Below are positions 1 through 8,664 of a stretch of DNA of 64,000 nt, piece after piece. Below the pieces are notes generated by a model. The model did no database searches. It worked only from the letters and a program-made list of their open reading frames with translations, and was not told the DNA's origin. Location: assembly GCF_042654585.1 (NCBI RefSeq), contig NZ_JBHSGR010000017.1, positions 56,753 to 120,752 of the forward strand, read 5' to 3'. The translations under genes and the position numbers were made by a program. Positions within the stretch are counted from its first letter, which is position 1; each line of letters opens with the position of its first letter. The stretch is from Geodermatophilus arenarius. GTDB lineage: Bacteria > Actinomycetota > Actinomycetes > Mycobacteriales > Geodermatophilaceae.

Positions 1-827
1 CAGTGCACCCGGATGATCCCGCGGGTGTCCTTGCCGTAGGAGCCGGCCTCGCGGCGGAAGCAGGACGACCAGCCGGCGTAGCGGCGCGGTCCCGCCGACA
101 GGTCGAGCACCTCGTTCGCGTGCATCCCGGCCAGCGCCACCTCCGAGGTGCCGACGAGGTACAGGTCGTCGCGCTCGACCCGGTACACCTCCTCGTCGTG
201 CTCGCCGAGGAAGCCGGTGCCCTCCATCGCCTCGGGCTTGACCAGCGCCGGCGCGACGACGGGGGTGAACCCGGCGGCCACCGCGCGGGTGATCGCCAGC
301 TGGGCGAGGGCGAACTCGAGCAGCGCGCCGGGGCCGGTGAGGAAGTAGAACCGGGCGCCGGAGACCTTCGCGCCGCGCTCCATGTCGATGGCGCCGAGCG
401 CCTCGCCGACCTGCAGGTGGTCGCGCACCTCGAAGTCGTAGGACGGCACCTCGCCCACGGTGCGCAGGGTGACCGCGTCGTCCTCGCCGCCGGGCGGGAC
501 GTCGTCGTGGACCACGTTCGGGATGGCCAGGTGGGCCTCGCGCAGCGCGGCGTCGGCCGCGCGCTGGGCCTCCTCGGCCTCCTTGACCTGGGCGGCGAGC
601 GCCTTCGCCCGCTCCAGGACGGCGGGGCGCTCCTCCTTCGACGCGCCGCGCACCGCCTGCGAGGCCGCCTTCTGCTCCGCGCGCAGGTCGTCGGCGCGCT
701 TGACGGCGGCGCGGCGGGCCTCGTCGGCGGCCAGGAGCGCGTCGACCCGGGACTCGTCGGCGCCGCGGGCGCGCTGGCTGGCACGGACGACGTCGGGGTG
801 CTCGCGCACCAGGCGCAGGTCGATCAC
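1..827 (-). CDS. serS: Seryl-tRNA synthetase, N-terminal part (runs off the window)
   Basis: Cytosolic class II aminoacyl-tRNA synthetase that charges tRNA-Ser. The reverse-strand translation opens with GTG as MIDLRLVREHPDVVRASQRA, the typical SerRS start. It continues into the charged, Ala/Arg/Glu-rich helical arm (about residues 25-100) that forms the tRNA-binding coiled coil. The core domain follows, and about 275 codons are present before the window edge, so the class II motifs 2 and 3 are largely outside. The gene is divergent from guaB1 with an 89-bp gap. No operon partner is visible. Identity is secure from the N-terminus; integrity of the 3' part cannot be judged. Confidence 0.93.
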   Translation of the reverse strand, partial: MIDLRLVREHPDVVRASQRARGADESRVDALLAADEARRAAVKRADDLRAEQKAASQAVRGASKEERPAVLERAKALAAQVKEAEEAQRAADAALREAHLAIPNVVHDDVPPGGEDDAVTLRTVGEVPSYDFEVRDHLQVGEALGAIDMERGAKVSGARFYFLTGPGALLEFALAQLAITRAVAAGFTPVVAPALVKPEAMEGTGFLGEHDEEVYRVERDDLYLVGTSEVALAGMHANEVLDLSAGPRRYAGWSSCFRREAGSYGKDTRGIIRVH

Positions 828-916
828 GCCTCGATCGTAGGTGGGCCGCCGGTGATCACCCCGCGCACGCGACGACGTGCACCCCGCGAGGGGCAGGGGC
901 TGGGACACTCGGGGGC

Positions 917-2350
917 ATGCGGTTCCTCGACGGTCAGCGCCCGCCCACCGACCTGACCTACGCCGACGTGTTCATGGTGCCCAACCACAGCACCGTCGGC
1001 TCCCGGCTCGAGGTCGACCTGACCACGCCGGACCGGGTGGGCACGACCATCCCGGTCGTCGTCGCGAACATGACCGCCATCAGCGGCCGGCGGATGGCCG
1101 AGACGATCGCCCGCCGCGGCGGCCTCGCGGTGCTGCCGCAGGACATCCCCGTCGACGTCGTCGGGGAGGTCGTCTCCTGGGTGCACGCCCGGCACCCCGT
1201 CTACGACACCGCGATCACCCTGTCCCCCGGCTCGACCGTGGGCGAGGCGCTGTCGCTGATGACCAAGCGCGCGCACGGCATCGTGGTGGTGGTCGAGGAC
1301 GGCGTGCCCGTCGGCGTCGTCACCGACGGCGCCTGCCAGGGCGTGGACCGGTTCAGCCAGCTCTCGCAGGTCATGGCCGAGCACCCGCTGACCATCCCGG
1401 CCGGCACCGAGCTGCCGAAGGTCTTCGACGTGCTGTCCGAGGAGCGGGTCAGCGCCGCGCCGGTGGTCGAGGGCGAGCGGCTGGTCGGCGTCATCACCCG
1501 CAAGGGCGCGCTGCGCTCGACGGTCTACACGCCCGCGGTCAACGCGCAGGGGCAGCTGCTCACCGCGGCCGCCGTCGGCATCAACGGCGACGTCGCGGGC
1601 AAGGTGTCCGCGCTGCTGGCCGCCGGGGTCGACGTGCTCGTCGTCGACACCGCGCACGGCCACCAGGAGAAGGCGGTCGAGGCGGTGCGCGCGGCCCGGT
1701 CGGTGGCCGGGTCGGTGCCGGTGGTGGCGGGCAACGTGGTCACCGCCGAGGGCACCCGCGACCTGGTCTCGGCCGGGGCCGACGTCGTCAAGGTCGGCGT
1801 GGGCCCGGGCGCCATGTGCACCACGCGGATGATGACCGGCGTCGGCCGGCCGCAGTTCTCCGCCGTCGAGGAGTGCGCCGCCGAGGCCCGCCGGCTGGGG
1901 AAGCACGTGTGGGCCGACGGCGGGGTGCGCCACCCCCGCGACGTCGCCCTGGCGCTGGCCGCCGGCGCGGCCAACGTGATGGTCGGCTCCTGGTTCGCCG
2001 GCACCTACGAGAGCGCCGGGGACATCCACGACGACGGCAGCGGCCGGTTGTACAAGGAGTCCTTCGGGATGGCCTCGGCGCGCGCGGTCAAGGCGCGGAC
2101 GGCGCAGCAGAGCGGTTTCGACCGCGCCCGCGCCGCGCTGTTCGAGGAGGGCATCTCGTCGTCGCGGATGTACCTCGACCCCGCCCGGCCCGGCGTGGAG
2201 GACCTGGTCGACGGGATCGTCGCCGGGGTGCGCTCGTCGTGCACCTACGCCGGGGCCCGCACCGTCGACGAGTTCCACGAGCGGGCGGTGGTGGGGGTGC
2301 AGAGCACGGCCGGTTACGAGGAGGGCCGCCCCCTGCCCACCAGCTGGTGA
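917..2350 (+). CDS. guaB1: GuaB1-family IMP dehydrogenase-related protein, probably GMP reductase
   Basis: TIM-barrel nucleotide enzyme of 477 residues with two CBS motifs (about residues 95-210) inserted in the barrel. The catalytic loop reads GPGAMCTTRMMTGVGRPQ with Cys301 as the nucleophile. This loop resembles GMP reductases at least as much as IMP dehydrogenases. Mycobacterial GuaB1 proteins of this architecture have been reported as CBS-regulated GMP reductases (GMP + NADPH to IMP + ammonia), so that is the likely role: purine salvage rather than de novo GMP synthesis. The start codon is ATG. The stop overlaps the GTG of the next gene (GTGA), implying translational coupling. Many automated pipelines would call it guaB; the true guaB is not in this window. 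Confidence 0.88.
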   Translation: MRFLDGQRPPTDLTYADVFMVPNHSTVGSRLEVDLTTPDRVGTTIPVVVANMTAISGRRMAETIARRGGLAVLPQDIPVDVVGEVVSWVHARHPVYDTAITLSPGSTVGEALSLMTKRAHGIVVVVEDGVPVGVVTDGACQGVDRFSQLSQVMAEHPLTIPAGTELPKVFDVLSEERVSAAPVVEGERLVGVITRKGALRSTVYTPAVNAQGQLLTAAAVGINGDVAGKVSALLAAGVDVLVVDTAHGHQEKAVEAVRAARSVAGSVPVVAGNVVTAEGTRDLVSAGADVVKVGVGPGAMCTTRMMTGVGRPQFSAVEECAAEARRLGKHVWADGGVRHPRDVALALAAGAANVMVGSWFAGTYESAGDIHDDGSGRLYKESFGMASARAVKARTAQQSGFDRARAALFEEGISSSRMYLDPARPGVEDLVDGIVAGVRSSCTYAGARTVDEFHERAVVGVQSTAGYEEGRPLPTSW

Positions 2351-2694
2351 GGCCGCTCCCCCGGGAGGTCTTCGAGTCCCTGGTCGCCGACGCGCTGGAC
2401 GCGGTGCCGGCCGACCTGATGGCCCTGCTCGACAACGTCGTCGTGCTGGTGGAGGACCGCAACGAGGACGAGCCGGACCTGCTGGGCCTCTACGAGGGGT
2501 ACGCGCTGACCGAGCGCGGCTGGCAGTACGGCGGCGCGCTGCCGGACCGGATCATGATCTACCGCGAGGCCATCTGCGACGTCTGCTCGACCGCCGAGGA
2601 GGTGGTCGAGGAGGTGACGGTCACCGTCGTCCACGAGATCGCCCACCACTTCGGCATCGACGACGAGCGCCTGCACGAGCTGGGCTGGGGATGA
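2347..2694 (+). CDS. Minimal zincin-like metallopeptidase family protein
   Basis: Small 115-residue cytosolic protein. Near the C-terminus it has the zinc-protease motif HEIAHHFGIDDERLHELGW, which is HExxH (His96, Glu97, His100) followed by an acidic stretch and a conserved Gly-Trp end. This matches the actinobacterial 'metallopeptidase family protein' (minimal zincin, about 110-120 residues). No signal peptide or membrane segment is seen. The GTG start is chosen because it overlaps the guaB1 stop and gives the usual family length, so it is probably co-translated with guaB1. Substrate and physiological role are unknown, and proteolytic activity is inferred only from the motif. Confidence 0.82.
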   Translation: MRPLPREVFESLVADALDAVPADLMALLDNVVVLVEDRNEDEPDLLGLYEGYALTERGWQYGGALPDRIMIYREAICDVCSTAEEVVEEVTVTVVHEIAHHFGIDDERLHELGWG

Positions 2695-2769
2695 CGGGAG
2701 GACCCCGTCCCCCTCACCCCCCGCACGCTCGGGGCGGGCCCCTGGACGGGGCCGTTCCAGCACCTCACC
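2695..2769 (+). repeat. Dispersed intergenic repeat, copy A
   Basis: GC-rich stretch starting directly after the metallopeptidase stop. It contains the blocks GAGGACCCC, CGCTCGGGGCGGG and GGGGCCGTTCCAGCACCTC. The same blocks, in the same order and spacing, occur in reverse orientation after the actP stop (copy B). It can fold into a GC hairpin, so it may work as a terminator. It also abuts the groES start region. Recognised by direct comparison of the two stretches. Confidence 0.7.
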
Positions 2770-2779
2770 ACCGCGTACC

Positions 2780-3124
2780 GTGATCACCGTGCCATCCGAC
2801 GTCGCCAGGGGCAGCGGGCTGCCGATCAAGATGCTGCACGACCGGATCCTCGTGGCCCTGCGCAGGGAGGACGGGGAGCGGCGCTCGACCGGCGGCATCC
2901 TCATCCCCGCGACCGCGCAGGTCGCCAAGCGGCTGGTGTGGGGCGAGGCGCGCGGCGTCGGCTCGAGCGTGCGGCAGGTGAAGGTCGGCGACCAGGTGCT
3001 GTTCTCCCCCGAGGACCAGCACGAGGTCGAGGTCCACGGCGAGGAGCTGATCATCCTGCGCGAGCGCGACGTGCACGCCGTCGCCGCGGAGCGGATCGAG
3101 GAGTCCACCGGCCTGTACCTCTGA
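2780..3124 (+). CDS. GroES-like co-chaperonin, orphan (no groEL adjacent)
   Basis: Protein of 114 residues with the GroES beta-barrel pattern. It shows MLHDRILVALRR near residue 18, a mobile-loop-like segment STGGILIPATAQ (about 36-47), then VKVGDQVLFSPED and an acidic turn. Classical GroES is about 95-100 residues; this one has extra residues at both ends, and the tail AERIEESTGLYL is not typical. No groEL lies beside it. It may serve a GroEL encoded elsewhere or have a divergent partner. Two GTG starts nine bases apart (2780, 2789) are possible; the upstream one is listed. A strong hairpin follows the stop. Confidence 0.8.
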   Translation: MITVPSDVARGSGLPIKMLHDRILVALRREDGERRSTGGILIPATAQVAKRLVWGEARGVGSSVRQVKVGDQVLFSPEDQHEVEVHGEELIILRERDVHAVAAERIEESTGLYL

Positions 3125-3127
3125 CGC

Positions 3128-3180
3128 CGTGTGCACGCACCGCGGTCCGCGGGTGGGCCGCGGCACGGTGCGTGCACACG
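3128..3180. terminator. 15-bp perfect hairpin between convergent groES-like and marR genes
   Basis: Left arm CGTGTGCACGCACCG and right arm CGGTGCGTGCACACG pair perfectly over 15 bp around a 23-base loop, itself GC-rich and able to form an inner stem. It starts four bases after the groES-like stop. There is no T-run on either side, as is usual in high-GC actinobacteria. It probably acts as a bidirectional terminator. Confidence 0.75.
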
Positions 3181-3214
3181 CGGAGGACGGCGCCCGGTCC
3201 GCGCGGGTCACTCC

Positions 3215-3673
3215 CTAGGCCCGGGCGTGGCGGGCCACGACGTCGGTCATCGCGGTCAGCCAGCGGCGGACGACGGCGACCTCGGCGTCGGTGAAGTCCT
3301 CCAGGGCCGCGAGCAGCTCCCGCTGCAGCCCGCCGAAGTGGGCGGCGCCGGCAGCCGTCGTCGGCGCGGTCATCTGCAGGACGACACGGCGCCGGTCGGC
3401 CGGGTCGCGCACGCGCTGCACGTGACCGGCCCGCTCCAGCCGGTCCACCAGCGCGGTCACCGACGCCGAGCTCAGCCCCACCGCGGCGCCCAGTCCGCCC
3501 GCGGTCAGCGGCTCCCCGGCCCGGGCGGCGTCCATGATCGCGATGACGGCGCGGACGTCGGTGCGTCCGAGACCGTGCCTGTCGGCGAAGCGTTGTCCGA
3601 CGGCGTCGAGTTCCACCGTGAGCCGCCGCAGCAGCAGGGGGACCTCCGCCCGCTCGCCGTCGTTGCGCACCAT
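3215..3673 (-). CDS. MarR-family transcriptional regulator of the adjacent MMPL transporter
   Basis: Winged-helix repressor of 152 residues. The segment GGLGAAVGLSSASVTALVDRLERAGHV is the MarR recognition-helix region (shown here as one gapless motif, key part LSSASVTALVDRLE), followed by the wing RDPADRRRVVLQ. The ATG start has an AGGGGGTGG ribosome-binding site a few bases upstream. It is transcribed divergently from the MMPL gene with a 58-bp gap holding a palindrome. The simplest reading is an autorepressor that also represses the exporter and is relieved by a lipophilic ligand. The ligand is unknown. Confidence 0.85.
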   Translation of the reverse strand: MVRNDGERAEVPLLLRRLTVELDAVGQRFADRHGLGRTDVRAVIAIMDAARAGEPLTAGGLGAAVGLSSASVTALVDRLERAGHVQRVRDPADRRRVVLQMTAPTTAAGAAHFGGLQRELLAALEDFTDAEVAVVRRWLTAMTDVVARHARA

Positions 3674-3690
3674 CGACCCACCCCCTAATG

Positions 3691-3705
3691 TCTCGAACAC
3701 CGAGA
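3691..3705. promoter_or_regulatory. Putative MarR operator, inverted repeat TCTCG-N5-CGAGA
   Basis: Perfect 5-bp inverted repeat with a 5-base spacer, TCTCGAACACCGAGA, inside an unusually A/T-containing patch. It lies between the divergent marR and mmpL start codons, where repressor binding would block both promoters. The assignment to this MarR protein rests on position only. Confidence 0.6.
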
Positions 3706-3731
3706 TTATCGGCCCCCGAGAGGATCTCACC

Positions 3732-5828
3732 ATGGCCCGTCGGGTCCGCTGGTTGCTCCCCCTGCTCGTCCTGCTGGCCTGGCTGGGCGCCGCCGGCCCG
3801 CTCGGCTCGCTGAGCGGGCAGCTCACCGGCCTGCAGGAGAACGACACCGCCGCCTTCCTCCCCGACAGCGCGGAGTCCACGCGCGTCGCGGAGCTCTCCC
3901 AGGCCTTCTCCCCCACCGAGGCCATCCCGGCGGTCCTGCTGTGGGAGGCCGACGGGCCTCTCGACCCGGCCACCCTCGACGCCGTCGGGCGGGCGCTCGC
4001 CGAGGCCACCGCGGTCGCCGAGGACGCCGGCGCCCTGGCCGGGCAGGCCTCGCCGCCGATCCCGTCGGAGGACGGCGAGGCGGTGCAGGCGGTGCTGCCG
4101 CTGACCCCCGAGCTGGGCGACGAGATCGTGGCCGTGGTCGAGGACCTGCGCGCCGCGATCGCCGTCGACGGCACCGACGCGTTCGTCACCGGACCGGGCG
4201 GCATCTTCGCCGACTTCGCGAACGGCTTCGCCGGCATCGACGGGCTGCTGCTGGCCGCGGCCTTCGGCGTCGTGCTGCTCATCCTGCTGGTGGTCTACCG
4301 CAGCCCGCTGCTGCCCTTCCTGGTCATCGGCACCGCCGGCCTGGCGCTCACCGCGGGCAACGCGGTCGCCTACCTGCTCGCCGACGCCGACCTGATCACC
4401 GTCAACGGCCAGAGCCAGGGCATCGCGGCGATCCTGGTCGTCGGCGCGGCCACCGACTACGGGCTGCTGCTGGTCGCCCGCTTCCGCGAGGAACTGCAGC
4501 GCGAGCCGTCCCGGTTCACCGCGATCCGCGTGGCGCTGCGCCGCTCGTGGGAGCCGATCGTGGCCTCGGGCGCGACCGTCGTCCTCGGCGTCCTCTGCCT
4601 GCTGTTCTCCGACCTCGCGTCCAACCGCGGGCTCGGGCCGATCTCGGCGGTCAGCGTGGCGCTCGCCGTCGTCGCCGCGCTCACCTTCCTGCCGGCCGCG
4701 CTCGCGCTGCTCGGGCGGGCGGCGTTCTGGCCGTTCCGCCCGCACGTCGGCGACCAGCCGCGCGAGGGCCGCGGGTGGCGGCGGGTCGCGGCGCTGGTCG
4801 GCCGCCGGCCGCGGCGCGTCCTGGCCCTCAGCACGCTGGCGCTGGTCGCCGCGGCGGTGTTCGCGCCCACGTACGACGCGAGCGGCATCACCTTCAGCGA
4901 CGCCATCCGCGGCGGGTCCAACGGCGTCGACGGGCAGGAGGCGCTGGCCCGCCACTTCGACGCCGGCTCGGGCAGCCCCACCGTCGTCGTCACGCCGGAG
5001 GGGACGTGGCCGGGGGTCGCCGAGGTCGCCGCGGCCACCGAGGGCGTGGCGTCGGCCGTCCCGTTCACCGGCGGCCAGCCGGGCGGCGACCCGCTCGTCG
5101 TCGACGGGCTGGTGCGCCTCGACGTCACCCTCGCCGTCCCGGCCGACAGCACCGAGGCCATCGACGTCGTCCAGGACCTGCGGTCCGCGCTCGACGACGC
5201 CGACCCGGCCGCGCTCGTCGGCGGCGACACCGCGAGCAACCTCGACGCCCGGGAGACCGCCGCGCGCGACCTGCGCGTGATCGTGCCGAGCGTGCTCGTG
5301 GTGATCACCGTCGTCCTGGCGCTGCTGCTGCGCTCGCTGGTGGCGCCGCTGCTGCTGGTGGCGACCGTGGTGCTCAGCGTCGGCGCGACGGTCGGCGTCG
5401 CCGCGCTGCTGTTCGACGGCGTCTTCGGCTTCCCGGGCAGCGACCCCGGCATCCTGCTCATCGGGTTCGTGTTCCTCGTCGCCCTGGGGATCGACTACAA
5501 CATCTTCCTCATGACCCGGGCGCGGGAGGAGTCCGCGCGGCACGGCACCCGCGACGGCGTCCTGCGCGCGCTGGCCGTCACCGGCGGGGTCATCACCAGC
5601 GCCGGGATGGTGCTGGCCGCGACGTTCGGGGCGCTGGCGGTGCTGCCGCTGCTGTTCCTCACCCAGCTGGCGTTCCTCGTCGGGTTCGGCGTGCTGCTCG
5701 ACACCTTCGTCGTCCGCTCGCTGCTGGTGCCGTCGGCGGTGGCGCTGCTCGGTGACCGCACCTGGTGGCCGAGCCGCCTGTCCCGCCGCCGCGCCACCGC
5801 CCCCGAGCGCGAGCTGGAACCCGCCTGA
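3732..5828 (+). CDS. MMPL/RND-family transporter
   Basis: Integral membrane protein of 698 residues with the MMPL two-fold repeat. Each half has one N-terminal helix, a large extracytoplasmic loop and a five-helix bundle. Hydrophobic clusters are seen at about residues 5-25, 170-345, 368-385 and 515-670. The motif GAATDYGLLLV in repeat 1 and GIDYNIFLMTR in repeat 2 are the proton-relay helices of RND proteins. Length fits the actinobacterial MmpL/YdfJ type (about 700 residues). ATG is preceded by GAGAGGA at seven bases. Control by the divergent MarR protein suggests export of a drug or lipid; the substrate cannot be read from sequence. Confidence 0.9.
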   Translation: MARRVRWLLPLLVLLAWLGAAGPLGSLSGQLTGLQENDTAAFLPDSAESTRVAELSQAFSPTEAIPAVLLWEADGPLDPATLDAVGRALAEATAVAEDAGALAGQASPPIPSEDGEAVQAVLPLTPELGDEIVAVVEDLRAAIAVDGTDAFVTGPGGIFADFANGFAGIDGLLLAAAFGVVLLILLVVYRSPLLPFLVIGTAGLALTAGNAVAYLLADADLITVNGQSQGIAAILVVGAATDYGLLLVARFREELQREPSRFTAIRVALRRSWEPIVASGATVVLGVLCLLFSDLASNRGLGPISAVSVALAVVAALTFLPAALALLGRAAFWPFRPHVGDQPREGRGWRRVAALVGRRPRRVLALSTLALVAAAVFAPTYDASGITFSDAIRGGSNGVDGQEALARHFDAGSGSPTVVVTPEGTWPGVAEVAAATEGVASAVPFTGGQPGGDPLVVDGLVRLDVTLAVPADSTEAIDVVQDLRSALDDADPAALVGGDTASNLDARETAARDLRVIVPSVLVVITVVLALLLRSLVAPLLLVATVVLSVGATVGVAALLFDGVFGFPGSDPGILLIGFVFLVALGIDYNIFLMTRAREESARHGTRDGVLRALAVTGGVITSAGMVLAATFGALAVLPLLFLTQLAFLVGFGVLLDTFVVRSLLVPSAVALLGDRTWWPSRLSRRRATAPERELEPA

Positions 5829-5834
5829 CCGCCC

Positions 5835-5888
5835 CTCCGCAGGGACCCGCCGCGGGCCTGCGGGCGGTGGGGGCAGGAGGGTCCTCCG
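5835..5888 (-). repeat. Possible diverged copy C of the post-stop intergenic repeat / terminator
   Basis: Between the convergent mmpL and pheA stops. Read on the minus strand it begins right after the pheA stop with GGAGGACCCTCC, then a CCCCCACC block and a GC hairpin, resembling copies A and B in order but without the CCGTTCCAGCACCTC end. It may be a degenerate member or simply a similar GC-rich terminator. Confidence 0.35.
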
Positions 5889-6824
5889 TCAGACCTCGCC
5901 GGCGCGCAGGCGGGCGAGCCACTCGCCCGCCTCGGTGAACCTGGCGTCGGCGGCCTCGGCGGGCACCGGCCGGTTGGTGCGGCCGTCGGCGCGCGGGTAG
6001 GAGCCGAGGAAGCGCACGTCCTCGCAGACCCGGTGCAGCGCGGCCAGCGCCTCCCCCACCCGCGCCTCGGCGACGTGCCCCTCGCAGTCCAGCGAGAACG
6101 AGTAGACCCACAGCCGGTCGCGGGTGGGCCGGGACTCGATGCGGGTGAGGCTGATCCCGCGGACGGCGAACTCGCGCAGGACGTCGAGCAGCGCGCCGGT
6201 GCGGTCGGCGACGACGGCGACCAGCGAGGTCTTGTCGTCACCGGTCGGCTCCGGCAGCGCCCCGGGGCGGGACACGAGCACGAAGCGGGTGACCGCACCG
6301 GGGAAGTCGGCCACGTCGTCGGCCAGCGGGACCAGCCCGTACCGCTCGGCGGCGATCGGCGCGCACACCGCGGCGTCGGACCCGCCCTCGGCGACCGCCC
6401 GGGCCGCGGCCGCGGTGGAGGAGGCCGGCAGCGTCGGGACGCCGGGCAGCCGCTCGGCCAGCGTGCGCGCGGTCTGCGCCAGCGCGTGCGGGTGGCTGAC
6501 GACGGCGCGGACGTCGCCGAGCCGGGTGCCCGGGCGCGCGGCGAGGACGAAGGAGACGGGGAGGAACACCTCGCGGGTGATGACCAGCGGGTCGCCGTCG
6601 GTCAGGCCGTCCATCGTGGCCGGGACCGAGCCCTCGACCGAGTTCTCCAGCGGCACGAGGGCGACGTCGGCGTCCCCGGCGCGGACCGCCGCCAGCGCGG
6701 CCGCGACGCTGGCCGCGGGCCGGCGCACTCCCTCCCCGGGGGCAACGGCGCTGCTCAGCGCGGCTTCGGCGAAGGTACCCTCGGGCCCGAGATAGGCGAA
6801 CCGCGTCGGAGGCGTCTGGGGCAC
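5889..6824 (-). CDS. pheA: Prephenate dehydratase
   Basis: Cytosolic enzyme converting prephenate to phenylpyruvate in phenylalanine synthesis. The 311-residue protein begins FAYLGPEGTFAEAAL (family N-terminus) and contains VPLENSVEGSVPATMD. It has the ITREVFLPVSFVL and VTRFVLV segments that carry the conserved Thr-Arg-Phe (TRF) catalytic motif. A C-terminal ACT domain (about residues 205-285) has the ESRPT motif that binds phenylalanine for feedback inhibition. It is monofunctional, with no chorismate mutase domain, as in mycobacteria. The GTG start gives a normal length. The gene stands alone between convergent mmpL and the divergent diguanylate cyclase gene. Confidence 0.93.
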   Translation of the reverse strand: MPQTPPTRFAYLGPEGTFAEAALSSAVAPGEGVRRPAASVAAALAAVRAGDADVALVPLENSVEGSVPATMDGLTDGDPLVITREVFLPVSFVLAARPGTRLGDVRAVVSHPHALAQTARTLAERLPGVPTLPASSTAAAARAVAEGGSDAAVCAPIAAERYGLVPLADDVADFPGAVTRFVLVSRPGALPEPTGDDKTSLVAVVADRTGALLDVLREFAVRGISLTRIESRPTRDRLWVYSFSLDCEGHVAEARVGEALAALHRVCEDVRFLGSYPRADGRTNRPVPAEAADARFTEAGEWLARLRAGEV

Positions 6825-6930
6825 CCGACGAGGGTAGTGCGGTCGGGCCGGGGCGCAGTCCGGGTCCGGGGGGAACTGCCTCGCCGCCGGCCCGTGCGGC
6901 CGGCCACCCGGCGTCGAGGAGGAGGGATGC

Positions 6931-8664
6931 GTGACCCCCGGCCCCGCACCCGTCACCGACGGTGACCTCGATGCTGCACTGCGGCGCCTGCTGACCGCGA
7001 GCAGCCGGGACGACGCCGACGCCTTCCGGGACGGGCTCGACGACGCCGAGGCCGCGTTCGGCGCGGCGAGCGACCCCCGCTGGGCGGCCTGGCGGCACGC
7101 GCTGGGCGCCCGCCGCGGCCTGCTCGACGGCGACCGGGACGCCACCGGCGCCGAGGTGGCCGCCGCGCGCGACGCGCTGGGCGCCTGTCCCCCGTCGGCC
7201 TCGACGGCCCTGGTCCTGGCCTACCTGGCGCACGTCGAGGCGACCGCCGACCACCCGGACGCCGCGATGCTGCTCGCCGTCGACGCGAGCCTGCTCACCG
7301 AGCAGCTGTCCCCTCCCGCCGAGGAGCCCTCGCGCGCGCTGTCCCAGGCGCACCTGTGGCTGTCGCTCACCCTCACCGCGCTGGACCTCGAGGAGCTCGC
7401 CGTGGCGCAAGCCGAGCGCGGGCACCGGGTGGCCGCCGCGCTGGCCGACCCCGCCGACCGGTGGCAGCTGCTGCAGCTGCGCGCCCAGCAGAACACCGAG
7501 CTGGCCCAGACGCTGCGCCGCCGCGGCGAGGCCGGGCGGGCCCGCGAGCTGGCCGGTGCCGCACTGGCCTGCGCCGACGACGCCCGCGCGCTCGACGTCG
7601 AGCCCGATCCCGGCGACCTCGCCCTGCTCGACGTCGTCCAGGCCTGGGCGCTGGCCTGCCACGACGACCTCGACGACGCCCTCGGCCCCCTGCGCAGCGT
7701 GCACCGGCGGGTGCACCGCGCCGGCAGCACCTGGCTGCGCGGCTACGCCGACCTGGCCCTGTCCCGGCTGCTGTCCCGGCTGTCGCAGGTGCACACCGGC
7801 GGCGGGCACGGCGAGGAGGCCGCCGACCTGCTCGTCGACGCCGCGGGGGCCTTCGCCGCCACCGCCGACCGGCGCCGCTACCGGCAGTGCCTGCTCGAGC
7901 TCGGCCAGGCCACCGCCGCGATGGGCCGGCCCGCCGAGGCGCTGCACTGGCTGGACGCCTACCGCGCGGACACCGGCCGGGCGCACGCGCGCAGCCGGGA
8001 GCTGTGGGCGGAGATGTTCGTCCGCCGCAGCCGGCTGCGCGAGGTCGAGCGGCAGGCCGCCGTGCTGCGCCGGCACGCCCTCGAGGACCCGCTGACGGGG
8101 CTGGGCAACCGGCGCAGCGCCGAGCGCCGGCTGGCCGGGCTGCGGCTGGGCGCCGAGCCGCTGTCGCTGGCCGTCGTCGACGTCGACCGGTTCAAGGAGG
8201 TCAACGACGACACCTCCCACTCGCACGGCGACGAGGTGCTGCGCCGGGTGGCGACGCTGCTGCGCGAGCACAGCCGCGTCGGCGACGAGGTCTACCGCTG
8301 GGCCGGCGACGAGTTCCTCGTCGTCCTGCCCACGGCCAGCCCCGCCCAGGCCGTCGCCGCCGCCGAGCGGCTGCGCGCCGCCGTGGCCGACGCCGACTGG
8401 GCCGACCTCGCGCTCCCCGAGCCGATCACCGTCAGCATCGGCGTGGCCACCGCGCCCGCGGCCGAGGACGACACCGCGCCGGTCGGCTGGCGCTCGCTGT
8501 TCGACACCGCCGACCTGCACCTGTTCTCCGCCAAGCGGGGCGGGCGCAACCGGGTCCGCGCGCCGGGCCTCGTGGACGGGAGCACGGCCGACGGGAGCAC
8601 GGCCGACGGGAGCACGGGGGACGGCGGGCCCGCCGGCGACGCGGCCGAGGGGACGCCGTCGTGA
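6931..8664 (+). CDS. TPR-like/GGDEF (AGDEF) diguanylate cyclase
   Basis: Protein of 577 residues. Residues 1-370 are an Ala/Leu/Glu-rich helical solenoid that looks like degenerate TPRs. Residues about 378-545 form a GGDEF domain with EDPLTGLGNRR, VVDVDRFKEVND and the signature AGDEF (458-462). The I-site RVGD sits five residues before the signature, so product inhibition by c-di-GMP is expected. AGDEF is a tolerated signature variant, so synthesis of c-di-GMP from GTP is likely. No membrane segment is present, so it should be cytosolic. GTG start with strong GAGGAGGAGGG. The stop overlaps the next gene's GTG. The tail carries a DGSTA repeat. Confidence 0.88.
   Translation: MTPGPAPVTDGDLDAALRRLLTASSRDDADAFRDGLDDAEAAFGAASDPRWAAWRHALGARRGLLDGDRDATGAEVAAARDALGACPPSASTALVLAYLAHVEATADHPDAAMLLAVDASLLTEQLSPPAEEPSRALSQAHLWLSLTLTALDLEELAVAQAERGHRVAAALADPADRWQLLQLRAQQNTELAQTLRRRGEAGRARELAGAALACADDARALDVEPDPGDLALLDVVQAWALACHDDLDDALGPLRSVHRRVHRAGSTWLRGYADLALSRLLSRLSQVHTGGGHGEEAADLLVDAAGAFAATADRRRYRQCLLELGQATAAMGRPAEALHWLDAYRADTGRAHARSRELWAEMFVRRSRLREVERQAAVLRRHALEDPLTGLGNRRSAERRLAGLRLGAEPLSLAVVDVDRFKEVNDDTSHSHGDEVLRRVATLLREHSRVGDEVYRWAGDEFLVVLPTASPAQAVAAAERLRAAVADADWADLALPEPITVSIGVATAPAAEDDTAPVGWRSLFDTADLHLFSAKRGGRNRVRAPGLVDGSTADGSTADGSTGDGGPAGDAAEGTPS
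8575..8618 (+). repeat. In-frame 15-bp tandem repeat encoding DGSTA
   Basis: Two exact copies and one near-complete copy of GACGGGAGCACGGCC. They encode a polar Asp-Gly-Ser-Thr-Ala linker after the GGDEF domain. The unit length is a multiple of three, so copy-number slippage would not break the frame. Confidence 0.8.

Noticed and set aside
8575..8618. DGSTA tandem repeat as a minisatellite of regulatory interest
   Set aside because: It is short, in frame and in a linker tail; most likely neutral slippage, so it is listed only as a repeat feature.
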